A DNA stretch of 14,379 nt from Micrococcales bacterium (GTDB taxonomy: Bacteria > Actinomycetota > Actinomycetes > Actinomycetales > Dermatophilaceae). The notes below the pieces were generated by a model. The model worked only from the letters and a program-made list of their open reading frames with translations. It did no database searches and was not told the origin of the DNA. Of this stretch, positions 6,696-14,379 are shown piece by piece (position 1 is the stretch's first letter; each line of letters begins with the position of its first letter). The stretch is taken from NCBI GenBank assembly GCA_003157445.1, contig PMJN01000419.1, positions 1 to 14,379 of the forward strand, written 5' to 3'. A program made the translations under genes and the position numbers.

Positions 6696-9600
6696 GTGGC
6701 TTCTTCGTTGTTCTCGGCCCAGCCGACGAACCAGGGGTTATACAACTCCGATTTCGAGCACGACGCATGTGGTGTCGCGCTCGTGGCGACCATGCGCGGA
6801 AGCGCGGGTCACGACATCATCGACCATGGTCTGACGGCTCTGCGCAACCTTGAGCACCGTGGTGCGACCGGCGCGGACCCACTGGTCGGAGACGGCGCTG
6901 GCATCCTCACCCAGATCCCGGATGCCTTCCTGCGTGAAGTGGTGGACTTCGAACTGCCACCACGAGGTGCCTATGCCGCGGGCATGGCTTTCCTGCCTGT
7001 CGACAAGGACGAGCGCGCCGCCGCCGTGGCCACGATCCTTCTGCTGGCCAAGGAGGAGGGCCTGAATGTCTTGGGGTGGCGCGATGTACCTGTAGCGGCC
7101 GAGATCGTCGGCGACGCAGCCCGGGCATGTATGCCCTTCTTCCGCCAGCTGTTCGTCACGGCGGCGGCTGGTCGGGTTGTCGGTCTGGGTCTGGAACGTC
7201 TGGCTTTCTGCCTGCGCAAACGTGCCGAACATGAAGCCGCGGTCTACTTCCCGTCGCTGTCGGGACGCACGATGGTCTACAAGGGCATGCTCACAACCAA
7301 CCAGTTGGAGCTCTTCTTCCCCGATCTGTCCGACCACAGGTTCGCCAGCGAGCTGGCACTGGTTCACTCACGTTTCTCGACCAACACCTTCCCTTCGTGG
7401 CCGTTGGCTCATCCGTACCGGCTGATCGCCCACAACGGCGAGATCAACACGGTTAAGGGCAACCGAAACTGGATGAAGGCCCGTGAGAGCCAGCTCGCCA
7501 GCGAAGTGATTCGTGGAGACCTTGCTCGTCTCTTCCCGATCTGTAGCGAGGGGGCCTCGGACTCGGCGACGTTCGACGAGGTTCTGGAGCTGCTACATCT
7601 GGGCGGACGTTCGTTGCCGCACTCCGTCCTGATGATGATCCCCGAGGCGTGGGAGAACCACACTGAGATGGACCCGGCGCGCAAGGCGTTCTATGAGTAC
7701 CACGCCACCTTTATGGAGCCCTGGGACGGTCCGGCCTGCATCACGTTCACCGACGGCACCGTCATTGGCGCGGTTCTGGACCGCAACGGTCTGCGCCCTG
7801 GGCGCTACTGGATCACTGACGACGGCCTGGTAGTCCTTGCCTCTGAGACCGGAGTCCTGGACCTCGAGCCGGGCCGTGTGGTCCGTAAGGGCCGGCTTCA
7901 GCCAGGCCGGATGTTCCTGGTCGACACCGAGCACGGGCGCATCGTCAGCGACGACGAGGTCAAGTCGTCGCTGGCTGCTGAGAACCCCTACGAGGACTGG
8001 TTGCATGCTGGCCTGATCAACCTCAGTGCGCTGCCCGAGCGGGAGCACGTCGTGCACACCGCAGCATCGGTGGCCCGACGTCAGCAGACCTTCGGCTACA
8101 CCCAAGAAGAACTGCGGATCCTGCTGGCTCCGATGGCCAGGACCGGTGGAGAGGCGTTGGGCTCGATGGGCACCGACAGCCCCATCGCAGTGCTGTCCGA
8201 GCGCCCTCGCCTGCTCTTCGACTACTTCACCCAGCTGTTTGCTCAGGTCACCAATCCGCCCCTTGACGCGATCCGGGAAGAGCTCGTCACCTCCCTCGGC
8301 ACGGTGATCGGTCCGGAGGGTAACGCGCTCTCCGCCGGACCCGCCCACGCCCGTCAGCTGGTCCTGCCCTTCCCAGTGCTCGACAATGACGAGCTGGCCA
8401 AGATCGTCCATATCAACGCTGACGGTGATCTGCCCGGTTATGCCACGTACATGGTCAAGGGCCTGTACGACGTGGCCGGCGGGTCTGAGGCGATGAAGGC
8501 ACGTCTTGATGAGATCCTCTCTGAGGTGTCGGTGGCCATCGCTGCTGGCGCGCGCTTCGTCGTGCTCTCCGACCGTGACTCAAGCCGTTCCCTCGCGCCG
8601 ATCCCGTCGCTGCTGCTCACCTCGGCTGTGCACCACCACCTGATCCGGGAGAAGACCCGCACCCTGGTCGGGTTGATCGTCGAGGCCGGAGACGTGCGGG
8701 AGGTTCACCACGTTGCACTCCTGATCGGCTTCGGCGCCGCCGCAGTGAACCCCTATCTGGCGATGGAGACCGTGGAGGACCTGGTACGTTCGGGAGCCCT
8801 TCCTGCGGACAGTGCCGAAAGAGCGGTTAAGAACCTCATCAAGGCGCTCGGCAAAGGCGTGCTCAAGGTCATGTCCAAGATGGGCATCTCCACGGTGACC
8901 TCCTATCGCGGCGCGCAGGCCTTCGAGGCCATCGGGCTTTCTCAGGAGCTGATCGACTCATACTTCACCGGAACCACCTCCCAGCTCGGTGGCATCGGCC
9001 TCGATGTCGTTGCCGAGGAGGTGGCGGCGCGCCACGCCAGCGCATACCCGCTGGACAGCGTGCGGCTGCCGCACCGCAAGCTCCAGGTGGGCGGGGAGTA
9101 CCAATGGCGACGTGAGGGCCAGCCGCACCTCTTCGACCCAGACACTGTCTTCCGGCTGCAGCACTCCACCCGGACACGGCGCTACGACATCTTCAAGCAG
9201 TACACGGGCCGAGTCGACGAGCAGTCACAGCGGCTGATGACGTTGCGCGGAATGTTCAAGTTCGCGGCCCGCACCCCGGTGCCGATTGACGAGGTGGAAC
9301 CTGTTAGCGCCATCGTGGCCCGGTTTAGCACCGGGGCGATGAGCTACGGCTCCATCAGCCAGGAAGCGCACGAGACGATCGCGGTGGCGATGAATCGTCT
9401 CGGCGGCCGATCGAACACTGGTGAGGGTGGGGAGGACGAGGACCGTCTGCTGGACCCGTTGCGGCGCTCGGCGATCAAACAGGTCGCCTCTGGTCGCTTC
9501 GGCGTGACCTCGCTGTATCTGACTCAGGCTTCCGACATCCAGATCAAGATGGCCCAGGGTGCTAAGCCGGGCGAGGGCGGTCAGCTGCCCGGTCACAAGG

Positions 9601-11231
9601 TCTACCCATGGGTCGCCAAGACCCGTCACTCGACCCCCGGAGTCGGGCTTATCTCGCCCCCTCCACACCACGACATCTACTCCATCGAGGACCTTGCACA
9701 GCTGATCCACGATCTTAAGAATGCCAATCCGGTGGCACGCGTGCACGTCAAGCTCGTGGCGGAGATCGGGGTGGGGACAGTCGCTGCGGGCGTCAGCAAG
9801 GCGCACGCCGACGTCGTGCTCATCTCGGGGCATGACGGAGGTACCGGCGCTGCGCCGCTCACGTCGCTCAAGCACGCCGGTGGGCCATGGGAGCTTGGAC
9901 TTGCCGAGACCCAGCAGACGTTGGTGCTCAACGGTCTGCGCGAGCGGATCGTGGTTCAGGTCGACGGGCAGCTCAAGACCGGGCGGGATGTCGTGATCGC
10001 GGCCCTGCTCGGCGCAGAAGAGTTCGGCTTTGCCACAGCTCCGCTGGTGGTCAGCGGTTGCGTCATGATGCGCGCGTGTCACCTTGACACCTGCCCGGTT
10101 GGCATCGCCACCCAGAACCCAGAGCTGCGTTCACGGTTCTCGGGCAAGCCCGAGTACATCGAGACGTTCTTTGAGTACATTGCCCAGGAGGTCCGTGAGA
10201 ACCTCGCCGCACTGGGGTTCAGGTCCCTGAGCGAAGTCATCGGCGAAGTGTCGCTGCTTGACACCTCCGAGGCCATCCAGCACTGGAAGGCCAACGGCCT
10301 GGACCTCACCCCGATCCTGACGGAAGTCGTGTCCCCAGACGGTGCGCCCCGTCGCAATACCGTCGGCCAGGACCACGGACTGGGCAAGGCACTTGACCAC
10401 ACGTTGATCGACCTGTCTCAGGAAGCGTTGCGCGACAAGACTCCGGTGCATATCGAACTGCCCGTCCGCAACGTCAACCGCACGATCGGCACCATGCTCG
10501 GCCACGAAGTGACCAAGGCTTACCCATCCGGTCTGCCTGACGACACGATCCAGATCTCGCTGACGGGGTCGGCTGGGCAGTCGCTCGGCGCCTTCCTGCC
10601 AGCCGGCATCACCTTGTCGCTGTTTGGCGATGCCAACGACTATGTGGGCAAGGGGCTCTCTGGTGGCCGGATCGTTGTCCGGCCCGATCGCGCGGCTTCG
10701 CTGCCGGCAGAGCACAACGTCATCGCCGGTAACGTGATCGCCTACGGAGCCACCAGCGGCGAGGTCTTCCTGCGCGGTCAGGTGGGCGAACGGTTCTGCG
10801 TCCGCAACTCCGGGGCCACGGCAGTCGTTGAGGGACTGGGCGACCACGGTTGTGAGTACATGACCGGTGGCACCGTGCTGGTTCTTGGGCCCACCGGTCG
10901 CAACTTCGCTGCGGGCATGTCCGGTGGCGTGGCATATGTCCTGAATTTGCGCGCGGGGCGGGTCAACCGTGAGCTCGTCGACCTCTTGCCGTTGCGTGAG
11001 CGCGACGTGGAGGTCGTGCATGAGCTCCTGACCAGACATCGCCGGTGGACTGAATCCGCCGTCGCAGGCAGACTGCTCGCGGACTGGGACAACGTCAAGA
11101 GCCTTTTCACCCTCGTTCTGCCACGTGACTATCAGCGTGTCCTGGACGTTCGTACAACCGCCGAGGCCGAGGGGCTTGACCTCAACGGACCCGACGTATG
11201 GGAGCGAATCATGGAGGCTTCTCGTGGCTGA
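6696..11231 (+). CDS. gltB: Glutamate synthase (NADPH) large (alpha) subunit
   Basis: Large subunit of GOGAT, which with GltD makes two glutamates from glutamine, 2-oxoglutarate and NADPH. The 1511 residues are the normal length. A short propeptide (1-24) precedes the nucleophile C25 in [14 protein letters not shown], released by self-processing in known enzymes. The N-terminal glutaminase domain (25 to about 430) has [17 protein letters not shown] and [14 protein letters not shown] central linker domain follows, then the FMN/synthase domain (about 870-1220) with [33 protein letters not shown] and the 3Fe-4S cysteines C1122, C1128 and C1133 in the C-x5-C-x4-C pattern. The C-terminal GXGXG beta-helix runs from about 1270 to 1480. 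The GTG start is preceded by AAGGA (6679-6683), 12 bases away, slightly far. It overlaps gltD by 8 bases. Confidence 0.98.
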   Translation: MASSLFSAQPTNQGLYNSDFEHDACGVALVATMRGSAGHDIIDHGLTALRNLEHRGATGADPLVGDGAGILTQIPDAFLREVVDFELPPRGAYAAGMAFLPVDKDERAAAVATILLLAKEEGLNVLGWRDVPVAAEIVGDAARACMPFFRQLFVTAAAGRVVGLGLERLAFCLRKRAEHEAAVYFPSLSGRTMVYKGMLTTNQLELFFPDLSDHRFASELALVHSRFSTNTFPSWPLAHPYRLIAHNGEINTVKGNRNWMKARESQLASEVIRGDLARLFPICSEGASDSATFDEVLELLHLGGRSLPHSVLMMIPEAWENHTEMDPARKAFYEYHATFMEPWDGPACITFTDGTVIGAVLDRNGLRPGRYWITDDGLVVLASETGVLDLEPGRVVRKGRLQPGRMFLVDTEHGRIVSDDEVKSSLAAENPYEDWLHAGLINLSALPEREHVVHTAASVARRQQTFGYTQEELRILLAPMARTGGEALGSMGTDSPIAVLSERPRLLFDYFTQLFAQVTNPPLDAIREELVTSLGTVIGPEGNALSAGPAHARQLVLPFPVLDNDELAKIVHINADGDLPGYATYMVKGLYDVAGGSEAMKARLDEILSEVSVAIAAGARFVVLSDRDSSRSLAPIPSLLLTSAVHHHLIREKTRTLVGLIVEAGDVREVHHVALLIGFGAAAVNPYLAMETVEDLVRSGALPADSAERAVKNLIKALGKGVLKVMSKMGISTVTSYRGAQAFEAIGLSQELIDSYFTGTTSQLGGIGLDVVAEEVAARHASAYPLDSVRLPHRKLQVGGEYQWRREGQPHLFDPDTVFRLQHSTRTRRYDIFKQYTGRVDEQSQRLMTLRGMFKFAARTPVPIDEVEPVSAIVARFSTGAMSYGSISQEAHETIAVAMNRLGGRSNTGEGGEDEDRLLDPLRRSAIKQVASGRFGVTSLYLTQASDIQIKMAQGAKPGEGGQLPGHKVYPWVAKTRHSTPGVGLISPPPHHDIYSIEDLAQLIHDLKNANPVARVHVKLVAEIGVGTVAAGVSKAHADVVLISGHDGGTGAAPLTSLKHAGGPWELGLAETQQTLVLNGLRERIVVQVDGQLKTGRDVVIAALLGAEEFGFATAPLVVSGCVMMRACHLDTCPVGIATQNPELRSRFSGKPEYIETFFEYIAQEVRENLAALGFRSLSEVIGEVSLLDTSEAIQHWKANGLDLTPILTEVVSPDGAPRRNTVGQDHGLGKALDHTLIDLSQEALRDKTPVHIELPVRNVNRTIGTMLGHEVTKAYPSGLPDDTIQISLTGSAGQSLGAFLPAGITLSLFGDANDYVGKGLSGGRIVVRPDRAASLPAEHNVIAGNVIAYGATSGEVFLRGQVGERFCVRNSGATAVVEGLGDHGCEYMTGGTVLVLGPTGRNFAAGMSGGVAYVLNLRAGRVNRELVDLLPLRERDVEVVHELLTRHRRWTESAVAGRLLADWDNVKSLFTLVLPRDYQRVLDVRTTAEAEGLDLNGPDVWERIMEASRG

Positions 11232-12693
11232 CCCTCGAGGATTCTTGTCCACCCGTGAACGCGAGCTGCCCAAGCGCCGTCCGGTCCCGGTCCGGCTGAT
11301 GGACTGGCACGAGGTCTACGAACAGCAAGACGTCGCCCAGGTACAGAGGCAGGCCGGGCGCTGCATGGACTGTGGAATCCCGTTCTGCCACAACGGCTGC
11401 CCGCTGGGGAACCGGATTCCCGAGTGGAATGACCTGGCGTGGAAGGGTGACTGGAGCGAGGCGATCGAGCAGCTCCATGCCACGAACAACTTCCCTGAGT
11501 TCACCGGCCGGTTGTGTCCCGCGCCGTGCGAGATGGCCTGTGTGCTGGGGATCAACCAGCCCGCCGTGACGATCAAGCAGATCGAGGTCACCACCATCGA
11601 CCGCGCCTTCGATGCGGGAGTGGTCACCCCCAAGGCCCCCGACCGCCTCTCCGGCAAGACCGTGGCGGTTGTGGGATCCGGGCCTTCAGGCCTGGCCGTG
11701 GCCCAACAGCTCACCAGGGCCGGTCATACAGTCGCCGTCTTCGAGCGAGCAGACAAGGCAGGCGGCTTGCTGCGTTACGGCATCCCCGAGTTCAAGCTGG
11801 AGAAGTCCGTCCTAGACCGTCGTATCGCACAGATGCAGGCTGAGGGCACGCGGTTCCGAAACGGCGTCGACGTCGGCAGGGACCTGACCGGAAAGGCCTT
11901 GTGCGACCGGTATGACGCGGTCGTTCTGGCTCTCGGCGCCACCGTCCCACGTGACCTGATGGTCCCCGGACGTGAGCTGAGCGGTGTCCTGCAGGCCATG
12001 GAGTTCCTGCCGCCGGCCAATCGCGCCGCGCTGGGTGAAGAGGTTGAGAACCAGGTTGTTGCTACCGGCAAAGACGTCATCGTGATTGGTGGTGGCGATA
12101 CCGGGGCGGACTGCATCGGGACGGCTCACCGCCAAGGCGCCAGGTCCGTGACGTCCCTGGAGATCATGCCTCGTCCGGGTGAGGAGCGGCCCGCGACCCA
12201 GCCCTGGCCGACATACCCCACTCTCTTTCGCGTCGCTGGCGCGCATGAGGAGGGTGGCGAGCGTGTCTACGCGGTGAACACCAAGGAGATACTGGGTGAT
12301 GAGCTCGGCAGAGTACGGGCACTGCGTCTGGTCGAGGTCGCACCCCGTGGCGGCGGCAAACCGGGCTTCAGCGAGGTTGAGGGTACCGAGCGCGAGATCC
12401 CGGCGCAGTTGGTTCTGCTCGCCATGGGCTTCCTTGGACCGCAGACCAGTGGCGTAGTCGAACAGCTCGGCCTTGAGCTAGACGAACGCTCGAACATCAA
12501 GCGTGACAAGGCTTTCATGACATCGGTGCCTGGTGTCTTCGCCGCCGGTGATGCCGGTCGCGGCCAGTCGCTGATCGTATGGGCCATCGCCGAGGGCCGT
12601 TCGGCCGCCGCAGGCGTGGACGCCTATCTCATGGGCGGGAGCTCTGCCCTTCCCCGCCCGGTGAACCCCACGGACCGACCGCTCAGCGTGTGA
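11224..12693 (+). CDS. gltD: Glutamate synthase (NADPH) small (beta) subunit
   Basis: FAD protein that takes electrons from NADPH and passes them through iron-sulfur clusters to GltB. It has 489 residues from the GTG at 11224. This start is chosen because GGAGG (11213-11217) lies six bases upstream and the protein then begins [14 protein letters not shown], as in other actinobacterial GltD proteins; a longer open frame upstream lies inside gltB. Cluster cysteines are C47, C50, C55, C59 and C98, C102, C106. The FAD site is GSGPSG (151-156), followed by [13 protein letters not shown]; the NADPH site is GGGDTG (289-294); the C-terminal FAD motif is [14 protein letters not shown]. Coupled to gltB by an 8-base overlap. 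The stop codon lies inside a CRP-type palindrome. Confidence 0.98.
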   Translation: MADPRGFLSTRERELPKRRPVPVRLMDWHEVYEQQDVAQVQRQAGRCMDCGIPFCHNGCPLGNRIPEWNDLAWKGDWSEAIEQLHATNNFPEFTGRLCPAPCEMACVLGINQPAVTIKQIEVTTIDRAFDAGVVTPKAPDRLSGKTVAVVGSGPSGLAVAQQLTRAGHTVAVFERADKAGGLLRYGIPEFKLEKSVLDRRIAQMQAEGTRFRNGVDVGRDLTGKALCDRYDAVVLALGATVPRDLMVPGRELSGVLQAMEFLPPANRAALGEEVENQVVATGKDVIVIGGGDTGADCIGTAHRQGARSVTSLEIMPRPGEERPATQPWPTYPTLFRVAGAHEEGGERVYAVNTKEILGDELGRVRALRLVEVAPRGGGKPGFSEVEGTEREIPAQLVLLAMGFLGPQTSGVVEQLGLELDERSNIKRDKAFMTSVPGVFAAGDAGRGQSLIVWAIAEGRSAAAGVDAYLMGGSSALPRPVNPTDRPLSV

Positions 12694-12704
12694 CCTGGGT
12701 CACT
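12689..12704 (+). promoter_or_regulatory. CRP/GlxR-type palindrome upstream of pyk
   Basis: TGTGACCTGGGTCACT matches the CRP-family consensus TGTGA-N6-TCACA in nine of ten conserved positions; the inner GTGACC-TG-GGTCAC (12690-12703) is a perfect inverted repeat. It contains the gltD stop codon and is centred about 52 bases before the predicted pyk transcription start. That position could suit repression or non-classical activation. The regulator is inferred from the motif only. Confidence 0.55.
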
Positions 12705-12735
12705 GGTCGTTTCACGATATCCCCTGACTCGACCA

Positions 12736-12741
12736 TAGAAT
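12736..12741 (+). promoter_or_regulatory. -10 element of a likely leaderless pyk promoter
   Basis: TAGAAT matches five of six -10 consensus positions and ends seven bases before the pyk ATG, placing the transcription start at or next to the A of the start codon. No Shine-Dalgarno precedes the ATG. The best -35 candidate, TTCACG (12711-12716), is weak and 19 bases away, so an activator may be needed. Confidence 0.6.
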
Positions 12742-12748
12742 CGATGCC

Positions 12749-14197
12749 ATGCGCCGCGCAAAGATCGTCTGCACCCTGGGCCCTGCAACAGCCGTACCGG
12801 GGGGCGTGCGGGCACTGGTGGACGCAGGCCTGGACGTGGCCCGGATCAACCGCTCACACGGTAGCTTTGAGGAGCACGAGGCGGCCTATGACGAGGTGCG
12901 TAAGGCCAGCCAGGAGTCGGGCAGGGCGGTGGGCGTCCTGGTCGACCTGCAGGGCCCCAAGATTCGTACGGGCCGTTTCGCCGATGGTCCGGTCACGCTG
13001 GTCGACGGTCAGCGTTTCACGATCACGATCGATGACATCCTCGGCGACCAGCAACAGGTGTCGACGACCTATAAGGGGTTACCGGGCGACGTGTCGCCCG
13101 GCGACCTGTTGCTGATCGATGACGGCAAGGTCACTCTGAAGGCCGTCGAGGTCACCGACACCGACGTCGTCTGTGAGGTGGTAGGCGGCGGGCCAGTGTC
13201 CAACAACAAGGGCATCAACCTGCCGGGCGTCGCGGTCAGCGTGCCGGCGTTGTCGGAGAAGGACGAGGCGGACCTGCGCTGGGCGCTGCGCCTGCCGGCG
13301 GACATGGTGGCACTGTCCTTCGTGCGCGACGCCAAGGACATCGAACGGGTCCACGAGATCATGGACGAAGAGGGCGTCCGCCTTCCCGTGATCGCCAAGA
13401 TCGAGAAGCCCCAGGCCGTGAAGAACCTGCGCGAGATCATCACCGCGTTCGACGCCATCATGGTCGCCCGTGGTGACCTCGGCGTCGAGGTTCCATTCGA
13501 GGAGGTCCCGCTGGTCCAGAAGCTCGCCATCGAGATGTCCCGGCGCAACGCCAAACCGGTGATCGTGGCCACACAGGTGCTGGAGTCGATGATCGAGAAC
13601 CCCCGCCCGACCCGCGCCGAGGTCAGCGACTGTGCCAACGCCGTCCTGGATGGCGCCGACGCGATCATGCTCTCGGGCGAGACGAGCGTCGGCAAGTGGC
13701 CGACCGAGGCCGTCAAGGCGATGGCCCGGATCATCGAGAGCGTCGAGGAGCACGGACTTGAGCGCGTTCCGAAGCTTGGCACCCGACCGCACACCACCGG
13801 TGGAGCGGTCACGGCTGCGGCCGCCGAGATCGGTGAGCTCGTGGGGGCCAAGTACCTGGTGACGTTCACCCAGCTGGGGGACTCCGCTCGAAGGCTCTCA
13901 CGGATCCGTTCCAAGCTGCCGATGCTGGCGTTTACCCCCCTTGAGTCGACCCGCTCACAGCTGACCCTCACCTGGGGTATCGACTCATACCTCGTGCCGG
14001 CCCGGCGACACACCGACCAGATGATCGCCCAAGTCGATGAGGCATTGCTGGAGAGTGGCAGCTGCGTCGAGGGCGACACCGTAGTCATCGTTGCAGGATC
14101 GCCTCCCGGCATACCGGGTTCGACCAATGGCCTGCGCGTGCACCACGTTGGTGACGCCAGGAACAAGGTGGCACCGGCATTCGAGGATCTCGGCTAG
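12749..14197 (+). CDS. pyk: Pyruvate kinase
   Basis: Last step of glycolysis: phosphoenolpyruvate plus ADP gives pyruvate plus ATP; cytoplasmic, normally tetrameric. The 482 residues are full length. The barrel starts with RRAKIVCTLGPAT; R32, N34 and S36 sit in RINRSHGSFEEH, where the residue between N and S is Arg rather than the usual Phe or Leu. Also seen are VDLQGPKIRTGRF, the lid domain (about 70-165) ending near NNKGINLPG, the PK signature VIAKIEKP with catalytic K217 and metal-binding E219, and D243 in VARGDLGVEVP. MLSGETSVGKWPTEAVKAM matches the conserved ADP/substrate region. The C-terminal allosteric domain (about 345-482) is complete. The ATG is the only start that keeps the conserved N-terminus; it follows gltD by 55 bases with its own promoter signals. 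Confidence 0.98.
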   Translation: MRRAKIVCTLGPATAVPGGVRALVDAGLDVARINRSHGSFEEHEAAYDEVRKASQESGRAVGVLVDLQGPKIRTGRFADGPVTLVDGQRFTITIDDILGDQQQVSTTYKGLPGDVSPGDLLLIDDGKVTLKAVEVTDTDVVCEVVGGGPVSNNKGINLPGVAVSVPALSEKDEADLRWALRLPADMVALSFVRDAKDIERVHEIMDEEGVRLPVIAKIEKPQAVKNLREIITAFDAIMVARGDLGVEVPFEEVPLVQKLAIEMSRRNAKPVIVATQVLESMIENPRPTRAEVSDCANAVLDGADAIMLSGETSVGKWPTEAVKAMARIIESVEEHGLERVPKLGTRPHTTGGAVTAAAAEIGELVGAKYLVTFTQLGDSARRLSRIRSKLPMLAFTPLESTRSQLTLTWGIDSYLVPARRHTDQMIAQVDEALLESGSCVEGDTVVIVAGSPPGIPGSTNGLRVHHVGDARNKVAPAFEDLG

Positions 14198-14256
14198 AAC
14201 TCGTATCGTTTCAGCCTCCTCGGTTCAGTTTGGGGGCATTGAAGGATCACTGGTAC

Positions 14257-14283
14257 TTGTGGCGACCGACATCCCGGTATGCT
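14257..14283 (+). promoter_or_regulatory. Candidate promoter for tRNA-Leu
   Basis: TATGCT (14278-14283) matches four of six -10 positions, and TTGTGG (14257-14262) shares TTG with the -35 consensus, 15 bases upstream (short). Transcription would start near 14290, just before the tRNA at 14299. The rest of the 101-base gap after pyk shows no gene and no clear terminator. Confidence 0.35.
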
Positions 14284-14298
14284 GATCGCCGCAACCTC

Positions 14299-14379
14299 GC
14301 CGGGGTGGTGGAATGGCAGACACGGAGCACTCAAAATGCTTTGCCCGCAAGGGCGTGCGGGTTCGAGTCCCGCCCTCGG
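14299..14379 (+). tRNA. tRNA-Leu (anticodon CAA), 3' end cut by window edge
   Basis: Cloverleaf with a long class II variable arm. The acceptor strand GCCGGGG (14299-14305) pairs with CCTCGG at the window end, lacking its last paired base, the discriminator and any CCA. The anticodon stem GAGCA/TGCTT encloses the loop CTCAAAA, giving anticodon CAA (14332-14334), which reads the leucine codon UUG. The variable arm GCCC-GCAA-GGGC and the T arm GCGGG-TTCGAGT-CCCGC are intact. The long variable arm and anticodon together identify leucine. Confidence 0.96.

Noticed and set aside
11125..11223. Upstream extension of the gltD reading frame
   Set aside because: It runs inside gltB in another frame. 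The GTG at 11224 has a GGAGG site six bases away and restores the family N-terminus.
10131..11273. 380-codon minus-strand open frame opposite gltB
   Set aside because: Mirror of the gltB coding frame with no domain or upstream signals.
13069..14166. 365-codon minus-strand open frame opposite pyk
   Set aside because: Composition rich in Ser, Arg and Thr, as expected of the reverse complement of GC-biased codons; pyk is certain.
14091..14285. 64-codon plus-strand frame over the end of pyk and the gap to the tRNA
   Set aside because: Mostly overlaps pyk in another frame, no ribosome site, and it runs through the tRNA promoter region.

Overview
This window is chromosomal DNA from a high-GC Gram-positive bacterium (Actinomycetota). 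The evidence is the strong G/C bias at third codon positions, several GTG and TTG starts, tightly overlapping genes, and a gene order typical of that phylum (trpE, Trp-operon membrane protein, HGxxPAAW-type small protein, trpC-trpB-trpA, then lgt). The genus cannot be named from the sequence alone. All recognised genes lie on the + strand, and I see no mobile element, CRISPR array, phage gene or clearly transferred segment.

Layout. 1-588 is the 3' end of trpE, followed by a four-helix Trp-operon-associated membrane protein and a 75-residue two-helix membrane protein. After a very stable GC hairpin come trpC, trpB and trpA, coupled by 1-4 base overlaps. Next is a pair of probable envelope thiol-redox proteins: a DoxX/MauE-like membrane protein with a Cys-x-Cys motif, and a membrane-anchored DsbA-like protein with a CPTC active site. 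The DsbA-like gene overlaps lgt (prolipoprotein diacylglyceryl transferase). After a 118-base gap come gltB and gltD (NADPH glutamate synthase), then a 55-base gap with promoter and operator-like signals, pyk (pyruvate kinase), and a tRNA-Leu(CAA) cut by the right edge.

How the genes fit together. TrpE makes anthranilate, using glutamine or ammonia. TrpC makes indole-3-glycerol phosphate, and TrpA/TrpB turn it into tryptophan. No trpD, trpG or trpF is present here. In many actinobacteria the isomerase step is done by PriA of the histidine pathway, so the missing trpF is expected. Lgt and the MauE/DsbA pair act in the envelope (lipoprotein maturation and disulfide chemistry). GltBD and Pyk are core nitrogen and carbon enzymes.

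Most of the window is ordinary housekeeping sequence. The points most worth a second look are: (i) a TGTGA-N6-TCACT palindrome of the CRP/GlxR type that spans the gltD stop codon, about 50 bases upstream of pyk; (ii) signs that pyk, and perhaps trpC, are read from leaderless mRNAs; (iii) the MauE-DsbA pair inserted between trpA and lgt; and (iv) the strong hairpin just before trpC. I did not find a convincing wholly new system.
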